Positions 25,173 to 34,321 of a stretch of 64,000 bases of DNA are shown here, piece by piece. This DNA comes from Sphaerisporangium corydalis. Lineage in GTDB: Bacteria; Actinomycetota; Actinomycetes; Streptosporangiales; Streptosporangiaceae. Below the pieces are notes generated by a model. The model was not told the origin of the DNA, ran no database searches, and was given only the letters and a program-made list of their open reading frames with translations. Both the position numbers and the translations under genes were made by a program. Location: contig NZ_JANZYP010000050.1 of the NCBI RefSeq assembly GCF_025506355.1, positions 1 through 64,000 of the forward strand. Direction: 5' to 3'. Each line of letters starts with the position of its first letter. The stretch's first letter is position 1.

Positions 25173-26333
25173 GTGCGCATGAAACGACCCCACTGGTTCG
25201 ACTTCACGCTCCCCCTGGCCGTGATCGTGGTCCAGGTGTGGGGTTCGGCCGGAGCGCAGAACGCCCAGGTCCACCCCGGCGACCCGAACAGCCGGATCCC
25301 GCTCGACGCCCTCGGGTTCTCGCTGCTCGCGGCCGGGCCGGTCGGGCTGCTGGTCCGCAGGACGCGGCCCGTCGTGGCCCTGTGCGTGGCGGCCGTGGCG
25401 ACCTGCGTGTACGTCGGCGCCGGGTACTCCTACGGGCCGGTGTTCGCCAGCCCCATCATCGCCCTGTTCAACGCGGTCCAGACCGGTCACCGCCGCGCCG
25501 CCTGGAGCGTCGCGGGCGCGGTGTACCTGTTCTTCGTCTGCTACACTACGTGGCTGGTGCCCGCGCACCAGGGCTGGCTGCACCAGGCGAGCATCGGCGC
25601 GATCATCCTGGTCGTGCTGACGGCGGCCGAGATGGCCCGCGCCCGCCGCGAGGAGCGCGCCGAGCGCGAGCGGGTGGGCGAGGAGGAGGCCAGGCGGCAG
25701 GCGAGCGAGGAGCGCCTGACCATGGCCCAGGAGCTGCACGACGTGCTCGGGCACAGCATCTCCCTCATCCACGTGCAGGCGTCCACCGCCCTGCACCTCA
25801 TCGACGAGCACCCCGAGCAGGCGCGCACGGCCCTGGCGACCATCAAGCAGGCCAGCAAGGACGGGCTCACCGAAATGCGGTCGGTGCTCGGCGTGCTGCG
25901 CGACGGCGCCCCCCGCTCCCCCACGGCCGGCCTGGACCAGCTCGACGAGCTGGTCGCCCGCGCCGGGCCCGACGTCACCATGGAGACGGCGGGCGACCCC
26001 CGTCCGCTGCCGCCGGGGGTCGAGCGGGCGGCGTACCGGATCATCCAGGAGTCGCTGACCAACGTGACCAAGCACGCGCCCGGCGCGCGGGCCACGGTGA
26101 CGATCACCTACGGCGCGGAGGAGCTGTCGGTCCGCGTCGCCGACGGCGGGTCCACCGGCCCGGGGGCGCTCGCCGACGAGAACGGCGGCAACGGCATCCC
26201 CGGGATGCGCGAGCGCGCCGCCGCGCTGGGCGGCTCGCTGACCGCCCATGCCCTCCCGGCGGGGTTCCTCGTCGAGGCCCTGCTTCCCATCCCGCCCGTG
26301 GCGGGCGACGAGCCCTCCGAGGACACCGAGTGA
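25173..26333 (+). CDS. NarL/DesK-type sensor histidine kinase
   Basis: 386-residue membrane kinase. The N-terminal half has four to five transmembrane helices. A coiled, Glu/Arg-rich stretch (ARREERAERERVGEEEARRQ) connects to the HisKA_3 dimerisation box with phospho-acceptor His in MAQELHDVLGHSISLIHVQ. The ATPase part has an N box ESLTNVTKHAPGA and GNGIPGMRERAAALGG. Start may be GTG 25173 or ATG 25179. Its stop codon overlaps the response regulator's GTG start (GTGA), so the two are translationally coupled. The signal is unknown; the lack of a large extracellular domain suggests membrane or intracellular sensing. Confidence 0.92.
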   Translation: MRMKRPHWFDFTLPLAVIVVQVWGSAGAQNAQVHPGDPNSRIPLDALGFSLLAAGPVGLLVRRTRPVVALCVAAVATCVYVGAGYSYGPVFASPIIALFNAVQTGHRRAAWSVAGAVYLFFVCYTTWLVPAHQGWLHQASIGAIILVVLTAAEMARARREERAERERVGEEEARRQASEERLTMAQELHDVLGHSISLIHVQASTALHLIDEHPEQARTALATIKQASKDGLTEMRSVLGVLRDGAPRSPTAGLDQLDELVARAGPDVTMETAGDPRPLPPGVERAAYRIIQESLTNVTKHAPGARATVTITYGAEELSVRVADGGSTGPGALADENGGNGIPGMRERAAALGGSLTAHALPAGFLVEALLPIPPVAGDEPSEDTE

Positions 26334-26977
26334 TCAAGATCCTGCTGGCCGACGACCAGGCCCTCGTACGGGCGGGCTTCCGCGCCCTGCTCGACGCCCA
26401 GGAGGGCATGACGGTGGTGGCCGAGGCCTCCGACGGCGCCGAGGCCGTCAGGCTGGCCGGGCGGCACGGGCCGGACGTGGCCCTGATGGACATCCGCATG
26501 CCGGGCATGGACGGCCTCACCGCCACCAGGAAGATGCCCGCCGAGGTCAAGGTCATCATCCTGACGACCTTCGAGCTGGACGAGTACGTCTTCGAGGCGC
26601 TCCGGGGCGGGGCCAGCGGTTTCCTGGTCAAGGACACCGAGCCGGCCGAGCTGATCCAGGCCGTGCGCGTCGTCGCGGCGGGCGAGGCGCTGCTGTCCCC
26701 GAGCGTGACCCGGCGGCTGATCGCCGAGTACGCCTCCCGTGCCAAGGAACCGCACGTCACCAGCGGTCTTGACCAGCTCACCGACCGGGAGCGTGAGGTG
26801 CTGACGCTGGTGGGCGCGGGGATGACCAACGACGAGATCGCGGGGAGCCTGTTCATGGCGCCCGCCACCGCCAAGACCCATGTGAGCCGGGCGATGATGA
26901 AGCTCCAGGCCCGCGACCGCGCCCAGCTCGTCGTCATCGCCTACGAGTCGGGCCTGGTCAAGCCCGGCTGGCTGTGA
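26330..26977 (+). CDS. NarL/FixJ-family response regulator
   Basis: 215-residue partner of the upstream kinase. The receiver domain has LLADDQALVRAGFR, phospho-Asp in ALMDIRMPGMDG, Thr in ILTTFELDEYVF and Lys in GFLVKDTEP. The C-terminal LuxR-type helix-turn-helix is LTDREREVLTLVGAGMTNDE through AKTHVSRAMMKLQARDRAQL. It starts at a GTG overlapping the kinase stop. The subtilisin gene 140 bp downstream on the same strand is a possible target, but no binding site is recognisable. Confidence 0.93.
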   Translation: MIKILLADDQALVRAGFRALLDAQEGMTVVAEASDGAEAVRLAGRHGPDVALMDIRMPGMDGLTATRKMPAEVKVIILTTFELDEYVFEALRGGASGFLVKDTEPAELIQAVRVVAAGEALLSPSVTRRLIAEYASRAKEPHVTSGLDQLTDREREVLTLVGAGMTNDEIAGSLFMAPATAKTHVSRAMMKLQARDRAQLVVIAYESGLVKPGWL

Positions 26978-27066
26978 GTTCCGGGCACTGACCTGATCTT
27001 GACCGTGTCGGTTCGGCAAGGCGACGACCTGCATTGATTACTCTAAGTAGTCGATAGTCACGTCAA

Positions 27067-27081
27067 GCAGTCAGTGACTGC
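27067..27081. promoter_or_regulatory. 15-bp dyad before the subtilisin gene
   Basis: GCAGTCA-G-TGACTGC is a perfect inverted repeat 37 bp before the protease start. It could be an operator; no matching regulator is known to me. Confidence 0.4.
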
Positions 27082-27118
27082 CTCTTCGCCCAGCACAGCC
27101 GATCATGAGAAGGCCGCG

Positions 27119-28357
27119 ATGAGAATCCGCTCCACAGCGAAGGTCATTGTCAGAACGCGGAGAACCGTACGGGGACTCCAAGCAACGTTGATCGTCCTCA
27201 GCGCGCTGGTCACGATCTCTCCGGCGGCGCAGGCCGGGACGGCCGCCCCCCGGCCGCGGCCGGTGAAGGTGACGACGGGGTCCCCCCACGGCATCCCCGG
27301 CCAGTACATCGTCCAGCTCAAGCCCGGAGCGAGCCCGTCGGACGTGCTGATCCCGGTGGGCGTCCGGCCCCTGCGGGTGTACCAGCACGTGTTCTCCGGG
27401 TTCGCCGCGAAGATGACCCCCGCCCAGATCGCCTCGATGCGCCTGCGCCCGGAGGTCGCCGCGATCGAGGAGGACGCCTACGCGTACGCCCTCGACCCGC
27501 TCCCGGCGAGGAAGGGACGCTCGTCGGCGCCGACGACCTCCTGGGGGCTCGACCGCATCGACCAGCGCAACCTCCCGCTGAGCGGCACCTTCACCACCTC
27601 GCGCAACGGGACCGGGGTCACCGCCTACATCATCGACAGCGGCATCGACGGCGCCAACTCCCAGTTCACCGGCCGGATGACCACCGGTTACGACGCCGTC
27701 AAGGACGGCCAGGGCACCAACGACTGCCTGGGGCACGGGACCATGGTGGCCGGCATCGTCGGCGGCCTCACCTGGGGGGTGGCCCGCAATGTGAAGCTCT
27801 CCCCGGTCCGGGTCCTCGGATGCGACGGCAGCGGGGCGTTCTCCGGGATCATCGCCGGTTTCGACTGGGTGGCCACGCACGCCGTCAAGCCGGCCGTCGC
27901 CAACGCCTCCCTCGGCGGGTCCCGGTCCGACGCGGCCAACGCGGCGGCCACCGCGCTCGCCGACTCCGGGGTGTTCGTCAGCGTGGCGGCCGGCAACAGC
28001 ACCGAGGACGCGTGCACCATCTCCCCTGCGAGCGCCCCGAGGGTGCTGTCGGTCGCGGCGTCCTCCGAGAGCGACTCGTTCGCCTCGTTCAGCAACTACG
28101 GCGCCTGCGTCGACGTGATCGCCCCCGGCGTCAACATCACCTCGGCCAAACGGGGCGGCGGCAGCGTCTCGGGGAACGGGACCTCGTTCGCCTCACCGTT
28201 CGTGACCGGCGTCGGGGCGCTGTTCAAGCAGCTCTACGGCGACAAGTACCCGACGAGCAGCGTCCTCGCCTGGCTCATCGGCTCGGCCACCTCCGGTGTC
28301 GTGTCCAGCGTGCCCGACAAGACGCCGAACAAGCTCCTCTACACGGGCGGGCTCTGA
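27119..28357 (+). CDS. Secreted S8 (subtilisin/proteinase K-like) serine protease precursor
   Basis: 412-residue preproprotease. A signal peptide (VLSALVTISPAAQAG) is followed by an I9-type propeptide that includes IPGQYIVQLKPGASP and FSGFAAKMTPAQIASM. The mature domain starts near TTSWGLDRIDQRNLPL and has the triad Asp in AYIIDSGID, His in CLGHGTMVAGIVGG and Ser in GNGTSFASPFVTG, plus the oxyanion Asn in SVAAGNST. Cys pairs suggest disulfides as in proteinase K relatives. The start at 27119 has GAGAAGG upstream. It probably has an extracellular nutritional or developmental role. Confidence 0.93.
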   Translation: MRIRSTAKVIVRTRRTVRGLQATLIVLSALVTISPAAQAGTAAPRPRPVKVTTGSPHGIPGQYIVQLKPGASPSDVLIPVGVRPLRVYQHVFSGFAAKMTPAQIASMRLRPEVAAIEEDAYAYALDPLPARKGRSSAPTTSWGLDRIDQRNLPLSGTFTTSRNGTGVTAYIIDSGIDGANSQFTGRMTTGYDAVKDGQGTNDCLGHGTMVAGIVGGLTWGVARNVKLSPVRVLGCDGSGAFSGIIAGFDWVATHAVKPAVANASLGGSRSDAANAAATALADSGVFVSVAAGNSTEDACTISPASAPRVLSVAASSESDSFASFSNYGACVDVIAPGVNITSAKRGGGSVSGNGTSFASPFVTGVGALFKQLYGDKYPTSSVLAWLIGSATSGVVSSVPDKTPNKLLYTGGL

Positions 28358-28518
28358 CCCCGCCGGCCACCGGCGCCCCGGCGGCGACCGCCGCCGGGAC
28401 GGCCCTCCCCCGGCCCGCCGTGACCGGTTCTGACCAGCGGGTCAAACGCGTTCCGCCGGACGGCAAGAAGCTGTCGATTATGTTCCGTCCCCTTGGAGCA
28501 CATGCGACTCTGTCCCCC

Positions 28519-29943
28519 ATGACGTGGTGGCATGGTGAACCGGAGGCGGCGGTCGCGTGGCCCGCCGTGCCGATGCCCCGTGCCCCTGAGCCGTTCCCCG
28601 ACGAATCGAGCGAGGACGACCTGCTGGGCGCTGCCCAGGCCGGTGACACGGGCGCCGCCCACCGGCTCGGCCGCCTCTACGCCCTGCGCGGCGACCGGTC
28701 GGCCGCGCGCCACTGGTGGGAACGGTCTGCGGGAGCCGGGAACATCGACAGCTCCTACAACCTCGGCATCTGGCACGAGAAGCACGGCAGCCCCGACGAG
28801 GCGATCACCTGGTACGAGGTGGCCGCCGGGGCCGGGGACGCCGAGGCGGCCGTCAACCTGGCCACCCTGCTGCTGGAGCAGCGGGGGGACGTCCGCGGCG
28901 CCCGCCACTGGTTCGAGACCGCGGCCGGGGCCGGGTCGCGCCCGGCGGCGCGGCGGCTGGCCCTGCTCTGCGAGGACGTCGGGGACGGCGCCGCCGCCCG
29001 CGACTGGCACCACCGCGCCGCCTCCGCCGGGGACCTCGCCTCCGCCCACGACCTCGCGTTCATGAGCTACGCGGCGGGCGAGGAGGGACAGGCCCGTGGC
29101 TGGTGGGAGCACGCCGCGCGGGGCGGGCACGCCGACGCCGCCTACTACCTCGGGCGGCTGCTGCACGCCGACCGCGACCCCGAAGGCGCCGAGACGCTCT
29201 ACCGGCTGGCCGCCAAGGTCGACCACCCGGCCGCGTCCTCCCAGCTCGGCAGGCTCGCACTCGCCCGCCGCGACCTGCGCACGGCCCGCGCCTGGTTCGA
29301 GCGGGCCGCCCACTTCGGCCGGGTCGAGGACCAGCGCATGGCCGGGTTCGTCTGCGTGGAGCTGGAGGACCCGGGCGCGGCCAGCCACTGGTTCGGCCGC
29401 GCGGCGGCCAGCGGGGACCCTGAGTCGGCGTACAACTTCGGGCTCCTGCTGATCGCCGAGCACAACGACCTGCGCGGCGGGCAGCACTGGTTCCGGCAGG
29501 CCGCCATGCACGGGCACCACGGCGCGGCGCTGGAACTCGGCACGCTACGGTCGGTCATCGGCGGCCCGGCGCCGGACCCGGCGCCGTGGAACGCCGACCA
29601 GGCTGTGCCGATGTGGGACCGGCCGGTGGAGCCCGAGCTGATCGCCCGTGCCGAGCTGGCCGTGGCGGCGGCGGGCCGGCGGGGCGGCGCCATGCTCCGC
29701 CTCACCGACCTCACCGAGATCCTCGGCACCTGGGACCTGCTCACCCGGCGGCTCAGGGAGCCCGTCGACGTGGCCGTGTGGCTCACCGAGAAGAGCGGCC
29801 TGCACGCGGGCGCCGTGGAGCACCTCGCCTCGGTGCGGGCGACGCTGCTGCGGCCCGGCACCGCGCCGTGGCCGGCGCCGGGCGAGATCGAGCACGTCCT
29901 GGCCACGTCCAGGCAACTGCGCAAGCGCCTCGGCCTGTCCTGA
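28519..29943 (+). CDS. Sel1/TPR-repeat protein
   Basis: About 474 residues, mostly nine or ten alpha-helical repeats of roughly 36 residues with the Sel1 pattern (for example YNLGIWHEKHGSPDEAITWY and ARHWWERSAGAGN, repeatedly ending A..G). A C-terminal helical domain (about 365-474) follows without repeats. No signal peptide or transmembrane segment, so it is a cytosolic scaffold or adaptor. The ATG at 28519 is preferred, but the ribosome site is weak and 28480 is possible. It begins 160 bp after the subtilisin gene. Similar proteins occur in actinomycetes, sometimes near serine proteases or toxins; no function is known here. Confidence 0.82.
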   Translation: MTWWHGEPEAAVAWPAVPMPRAPEPFPDESSEDDLLGAAQAGDTGAAHRLGRLYALRGDRSAARHWWERSAGAGNIDSSYNLGIWHEKHGSPDEAITWYEVAAGAGDAEAAVNLATLLLEQRGDVRGARHWFETAAGAGSRPAARRLALLCEDVGDGAAARDWHHRAASAGDLASAHDLAFMSYAAGEEGQARGWWEHAARGGHADAAYYLGRLLHADRDPEGAETLYRLAAKVDHPAASSQLGRLALARRDLRTARAWFERAAHFGRVEDQRMAGFVCVELEDPGAASHWFGRAAASGDPESAYNFGLLLIAEHNDLRGGQHWFRQAAMHGHHGAALELGTLRSVIGGPAPDPAPWNADQAVPMWDRPVEPELIARAELAVAAAGRRGGAMLRLTDLTEILGTWDLLTRRLREPVDVAVWLTEKSGLHAGAVEHLASVRATLLRPGTAPWPAPGEIEHVLATSRQLRKRLGLS

Positions 29944-30009
29944 CCCGGCCCGCCTGGGGCCGGGGGCTGGTGCCGGGACCGGCTTCCGGCGTGGAATGGC
30001 CGCTCGGGC

Positions 30010-31122
30010 TCAGGCCAGCAGGTCGGCGACCTGGACGTACGGCAGGCCGTGGGCGTCGGCGACCGGCGCGTAGGTGAGCCGCCCGTCGTGGGCGTTCAGG
30101 CCGAGCGCCAGGGAGGCGTCGGCGCGCAGCGCCTCGTGCCACCCGAGGTCGGCCAGCTTCACCGCGTACGGCAGCGTCGCGTTGGTGAGCGCGTACGTCG
30201 AGGTGTTGGCCACCGAGCCCGGCATGTTGGCCACGCAGTAGAAGACCGAGTTGTGCACCTTGTACGTCGGCTCGGCGTGCGTCGTGGGGCGGGAGTCCTC
30301 GAAGCAGCCGCCCTGGTCGATGGCGATGTCGACCAGCACCGAGCCCGGCTTCATGCGCGAGACGAGCTCGTTGGAGACCAGGGTCGGCGCCTTGGCGCCC
30401 GGGATCAGCACCGCGCCGATCACCAGGTCGGCCTCCACGACGGCCTGCTCGATGGCGTACCGCGTGGAGACGATCGTCCTCAGCCGGCCCTGGTAGATCG
30501 CGTCGATCTGGCGGAGCCGGTCGATGTTGACGTCGAGGATCGTGACGTCGGCGCCCATGCCGACCGCGATCTGCGCGGCGTTCAAGCCGGACACCCCGCC
30601 GCCGATCACGACGATCTTCGCGGGGGCGACCCCGGGGACGCCGCCGGGCAGCACGCCGCGCCCGCCGTTGAAGCGCATCAGGTTGTACGCGCCCACCTGC
30701 GGCGCCAGCCGGCCGGCCACCTCCGACATGGGGGCCAGCAGCGGCAGGGACGAGCCGGTCTGCACGGTCTCGTAGGCGATGGCGGTGACCTTGCGGTCGA
30801 GGAGCGCGTCTGTGCACTGGCGGGACGCGGCCAGGTGCAGGTAGGTGAACAGCACCTGCCCCTCGCGCATCCGGTGGTACTCCTCGGCGATGGGCTCCTT
30901 GACCTTGAGGATCAGGCCGGCCTCGCCCCAGACCTGGTCCGCGGTGTCGAGGATCTTGGCACCGGCGAAGAGGTAGTCCTCGTCCGGGATCTGCGAGCCG
31001 AGGCCCGCGTCGCGCTGGACGTAGACGTCATGGCCGTGGCGGACGAGCTCGTGGACGCCCGCCGGGGTGGCGGCGACACGGTACTCGTGGTTCTTCACCT
31101 CGGCTGGCACGCCGATCTTCAT
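30010..31122 (-). CDS. ald: Alanine dehydrogenase
   Basis: 370-residue NAD-dependent enzyme interconverting L-alanine and pyruvate plus ammonia. It starts with the family signature [20 protein letters not shown]. It contains the substrate-site segment ILKVKEP and FTYLHLAAS, the NAD fold [20 protein letters not shown], and [20 protein letters not shown]. The length is exactly that expected. It lies 90 bp downstream of a class III aminotransferase on the same strand. An alanine-forming transaminase followed by Ald would recycle pyruvate and release ammonium, a pairing known from amine and taurine catabolism. Confidence 0.96.
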   Translation of the reverse strand: MKIGVPAEVKNHEYRVAATPAGVHELVRHGHDVYVQRDAGLGSQIPDEDYLFAGAKILDTADQVWGEAGLILKVKEPIAEEYHRMREGQVLFTYLHLAASRQCTDALLDRKVTAIAYETVQTGSSLPLLAPMSEVAGRLAPQVGAYNLMRFNGGRGVLPGGVPGVAPAKIVVIGGGVSGLNAAQIAVGMGADVTILDVNIDRLRQIDAIYQGRLRTIVSTRYAIEQAVVEADLVIGAVLIPGAKAPTLVSNELVSRMKPGSVLVDIAIDQGGCFEDSRPTTHAEPTYKVHNSVFYCVANMPGSVANTSTYALTNATLPYAVKLADLGWHEALRADASLALGLNAHDGRLTYAPVADAHGLPYVQVADLLA

Positions 31123-31212
31123 CGCGAAATCCTTTCAGAATGGCTTGCATGATGGTATGCGGCAACCGCCCTACCAGCACAAACGCGGGTACGGCGCTAC
31201 CAGCCCTGGGCG

Positions 31213-32604
31213 TCAGATGCGATTGGCGGCCTCGGTGAGGACGGTGCGGAGGATCGACTCGAACTGGTCGAACTCCTCGGGGCCGCAGATGAGCGGCGGG
31301 GCGAGCTGGATCACCGGGTCGCCCCGGTCGTCGGCGCGGCAGTACAGGCCGGCCTCGTACAGGGCCTTGGACAGGAAGCCGCGCAGCAGCCGCTCGGACT
31401 CCTCGTCGTTGAAGGTCTCCTTGGTCGCCCTGTCCTTGACGAGCTCGATGCCGTAGAAGTACCCGGCGCCTCGGACGTCGCCGACGATCGGCAGGTCCAG
31501 GAGCCGCTCCAGGGTGGCGCGGAAGACCGGCTCGTTCTTCTGGACGTGGGTGAGAATGTCCTCGCTCTCGAACAGGTCGAGGTTGGCCAGCGCGACCGCC
31601 GAGGAGACAGGGTGCCCGCCGAAGGTGTACCCGTGGGCGAACATCGCGTCGCCGGACTTGAAGGGCTCGAACAGCCGCTCGGAGGTGATCATGGCGCCGA
31701 TCGGCGAGTAGCCGCTGGTCAGGCCCTTGGCGCAGGTGATGATGTCGGGGACGTAGTCGAACTTCTGGCCGCCGAACATCGTGCCGAGCCTGCCGAAGGC
31801 GCAGATGACCTCGTCCGAGACCAGCAGCACGTCGTACTGGTCGCAGATCTCGCGCAGCCGCTGGAAGTACCCGGGCGGCGGCGGGAAGCAGCCGCCGGCG
31901 TTCTGCACCGGCTCGACGAAGACGGCCGCGACGGTGTCGGGGCCCTCCATCTCGATGGCCTTGCCGACCTGGTCGGCGGCCCACCGGCCGAACTGCTCGG
32001 GCGACAGGCCGGGAAAGCCGGTGATCTCGTCGGCGCGGTAGTAGTTGGTGTTCGGCACGCGGACCGAGCCCGGCACCAGCGGCTCGAACTGCTCCTTGAA
32101 CGCGGGGATCCCGGTGATCGACAGGGCGCCCTGCGGGGTGCCGTGGTAGGCGATGGCGCGGCTGACGACCTTGTACTTCAGCGGCTTGCCGACGGCCTTC
32201 CAGTACTGCTTGGCCAGCTTCCAGGCCGACTCCACGGCCTCGCCGCCGCCGGTGGTGAAGAACACCCGGTTGAGGTCGCCGGGGGTCAGCTCGGCCAGCC
32301 GCGCGGCCAGCTCGGCGGCCTTGGGGTGGGCGTAGGACCACAGGGGGAAGAAGGCGAGCTCCTGGGCCTGCTTGGCGGCGGCCTCTGCCAGCTCGGTGCG
32401 CCCGTGACCCAGTTGCACGACGAAGAGCCCGGACAGGCCGTCCAGGTAGCGCTTGCCGTGGATGTCGTAGATGTGGGCACCGTCACCCTTGACGATCGTC
32501 GGCACCTCGCCGGCGTCGTAGGAGCTGTGCCGGGTGAAGTGCATCCACAGGTTGTCCTGCGCTGCCTTCAGGACGGCGGCCGTGTCGGTTTCAGGTCGCG
32601 TCAT
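31213..32604 (-). CDS. Class III (omega) aminotransferase
   Basis: 463-residue PLP enzyme. Family blocks are HIYDIHGKRYLDGLSGLFVV, FFTTGGGEAVESAWKLAKQY, VFVEPVQNAGGCFPPPPGY, LVSDEVICAFGRLGTMFG and the PLP-lysine in DIITCAKGLTSGYSPIGAM (near residue 288). It is closest in pattern to beta-alanine/taurine/putrescine:pyruvate aminotransferases that use pyruvate as acceptor. A GAGGAAG site precedes the ATG. The alanine dehydrogenase downstream supports pyruvate as the amino acceptor. The amine donor is not identifiable. Confidence 0.92.
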   Translation of the reverse strand: MTRPETDTAAVLKAAQDNLWMHFTRHSSYDAGEVPTIVKGDGAHIYDIHGKRYLDGLSGLFVVQLGHGRTELAEAAAKQAQELAFFPLWSYAHPKAAELAARLAELTPGDLNRVFFTTGGGEAVESAWKLAKQYWKAVGKPLKYKVVSRAIAYHGTPQGALSITGIPAFKEQFEPLVPGSVRVPNTNYYRADEITGFPGLSPEQFGRWAADQVGKAIEMEGPDTVAAVFVEPVQNAGGCFPPPPGYFQRLREICDQYDVLLVSDEVICAFGRLGTMFGGQKFDYVPDIITCAKGLTSGYSPIGAMITSERLFEPFKSGDAMFAHGYTFGGHPVSSAVALANLDLFESEDILTHVQKNEPVFRATLERLLDLPIVGDVRGAGYFYGIELVKDRATKETFNDEESERLLRGFLSKALYEAGLYCRADDRGDPVIQLAPPLICGPEEFDQFESILRTVLTEAANRI

Positions 32605-32888
32605 AACTATCTTCCTCAGTGATCTCGACTGTCCTCAGTGTGCATGTTCCACGCCGGGGATTACAACTGGTTGCGTGGCGACACTATGCAAGAACTTCGG
32701 AATCCGCGATATCGCTATGTAACAACAACGAAATCCGTTTGGGGTGTCGCGGTTGTCACCGGACCTCAACGCCCGGCCGCACCGGACCCGGAGGCGCTCA
32801 GCAGGCGGTTCACCGGTCACGCACGACCCATCCGTCTGTGATGCAATGTGTCGAATCAGAACAGAGACGATGCGGGGAACAGATAGTC

Positions 32889-34229
32889 GTGACACCTGAG
32901 CAGATCGAGAACGCCGTCAGCGCCCAGATGCCGCAGGCGGTCGAGGAGCTGAAGCGGCTCGTCGCCATCCCGTCCGTCGCCTTCCCCGGTCACCCGGAGG
33001 AGCCGGTGCGCGCCGCCGCCGCCATGGTCGAGGAGCTGCTGCGCGGCGCCGGGCTGCCGGAGGTCCGGCAGATCCCGGTCGAGGGCAGCTTCCCGGCCGT
33101 GTACGGCGAGTCGCCCGCGCCCGACGGCGCGCCGACCGTGCTGCTGTACGCGCACTACGACGTGCAGCCCGCCGGCGACCCGGCGCTGTGGCGCACGCCA
33201 CCGTTCGAGCCGACCCTGATCGACGGGGAGCTCTACGGGCGGGGCGCGGCCGACGACAAGTCCGGCGTCCTCACCCACATCCTGGCGCTGCGCTCCTTCC
33301 AGGGCGCCTTCCCCGTGGGGATCAAGGTCGTCGTCGAGGGCCAGGAGGAGTACGCCGGGGAGCGCCTCGAGGCCTACGTCGAGAAGAACCCCGACCTGTT
33401 CCGCGCCGACGCGATCGTCGTGGCCGACACGGGCAACCCGAGCGTGGGCGACGCGGCCGTCACCACCTCCCTGCGCGGCCTGGCCGCGTTCACCGTCGAG
33501 GTCCGCTCGCTGAGCGAGTCGGTGCACAGCGGCTCGTTCGGCGGCCCCGCCCCCGACGCGCTGGCCGCGCTGATCCGCATGCTCGCCTCGCTGCACGACG
33601 AGCACGGCGACATCCGGGTGCCCGGCCTGCCGCGCGGCGTCTTCCTCGGCGAGGGCCCCTCCGACGAGGAGTTCCGCGCCGTCGCCGGGGTGCTCGACGG
33701 GGTGGCGCTGACCGGTTCCGGCTCGCTGGCCGACCGCCTGTGGGCCTCGTACGCGATCACGATCACCGGCCTGGACGTGCCGACGGTGAAGGGGGCGATC
33801 AACGCCGTCCAGTCGGTGGCCCGGGCCCGCGTGACCGTGCGGGTCCCGCCGGCCGGCGACCCGGGCGTCGCCGCCAAGGATGTCGTGGAGCACCTCCGCC
33901 AGGCCGCGCCGTGGGGTGTGCGGGTGGAGGTGACCGACCAGGTGCTCGGCTCCGGCTACCTCGCCGACACCGGGGGCCGCGCCCGTGCCGCGCTCAACCG
34001 GGCGATGGAGCGCGCGTTCGGCAAGGCGCCCCGCGACATCGGCGCCGGCGGGTCCATTCCGCTGGTCGCGACCCTGATCAGGCAGTTCCCCGCGGCCGAG
34101 ATCCTCCTGTACGGGGCCGAGGACGACGGCGCGGCGATCCACGCGCCGAACGAGCGGCTCGTGGTGGACGAGCTCCAGCGCGCGGCCACCGCCGAGGCGC
34201 TGTTCCTGCTGGACTACGGCACCCTCTGA
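32889..34229 (+). CDS. M20-family metallopeptidase (dipeptidase)
   Basis: 446-residue two-zinc peptidase of the M20 dipeptidase/CPG2 group. Metal ligands are visible in YAHYDVQPAGD (His, Asp), RGAADDKSG (bridging Asp), EGQEEYAG (catalytic and ligand Glu), VVADTG (Asp) and AIHAPNE (His). A lid dimerisation domain is seen around ESVHSGSFGGPAPDALAAL. I chose GTG 32889, which starts MTPEQIENAV; ATG 32841 in the same frame is possible. It is divergent from the aminotransferase-ald pair, with 284 bp between. Likely role: release of amino acids from small peptides in the cytosol. Confidence 0.9.
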   Translation: MTPEQIENAVSAQMPQAVEELKRLVAIPSVAFPGHPEEPVRAAAAMVEELLRGAGLPEVRQIPVEGSFPAVYGESPAPDGAPTVLLYAHYDVQPAGDPALWRTPPFEPTLIDGELYGRGAADDKSGVLTHILALRSFQGAFPVGIKVVVEGQEEYAGERLEAYVEKNPDLFRADAIVVADTGNPSVGDAAVTTSLRGLAAFTVEVRSLSESVHSGSFGGPAPDALAALIRMLASLHDEHGDIRVPGLPRGVFLGEGPSDEEFRAVAGVLDGVALTGSGSLADRLWASYAITITGLDVPTVKGAINAVQSVARARVTVRVPPAGDPGVAAKDVVEHLRQAAPWGVRVEVTDQVLGSGYLADTGGRARAALNRAMERAFGKAPRDIGAGGSIPLVATLIRQFPAAEILLYGAEDDGAAIHAPNERLVVDELQRAATAEALFLLDYGTL

Positions 34230-34271
34230 GGACGCGCGCCCCGGCATGCCTGAGGGGCGAGCCCTGACGTA

Positions 34272-34308
34272 CCTGAGCCCCCCGCGCACGAGGCGCGGGG
34301 GGCTCAGG
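34272..34308. terminator. Bidirectional terminator with a perfect 16-bp stem
   Basis: CCTGAGCCCCCCGCGC pairs fully with GCGCGGGGGGCTCAGG across a 5-base loop. It lies between the convergent M20 peptidase and PL3 pectate lyase genes, 43 and 14 bp from their stops. Confidence 0.8.
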
Positions 34309-34321
34309 CGTTCAGGCCGGA

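Noticed and set aside
27820-28518. In-frame upstream extension of the Sel1-repeat gene (up to 707 codons)
   Set aside because: It overlaps the subtilisin gene in another frame with Arg-rich shadow sequence; the repeats begin only after 28.6 kb.
32706-32715. Palindrome GCGATATCGC between the aminotransferase and M20 genes
   Set aside because: Short, contains a simple dyad likely by chance, and no second copy is seen near either gene.
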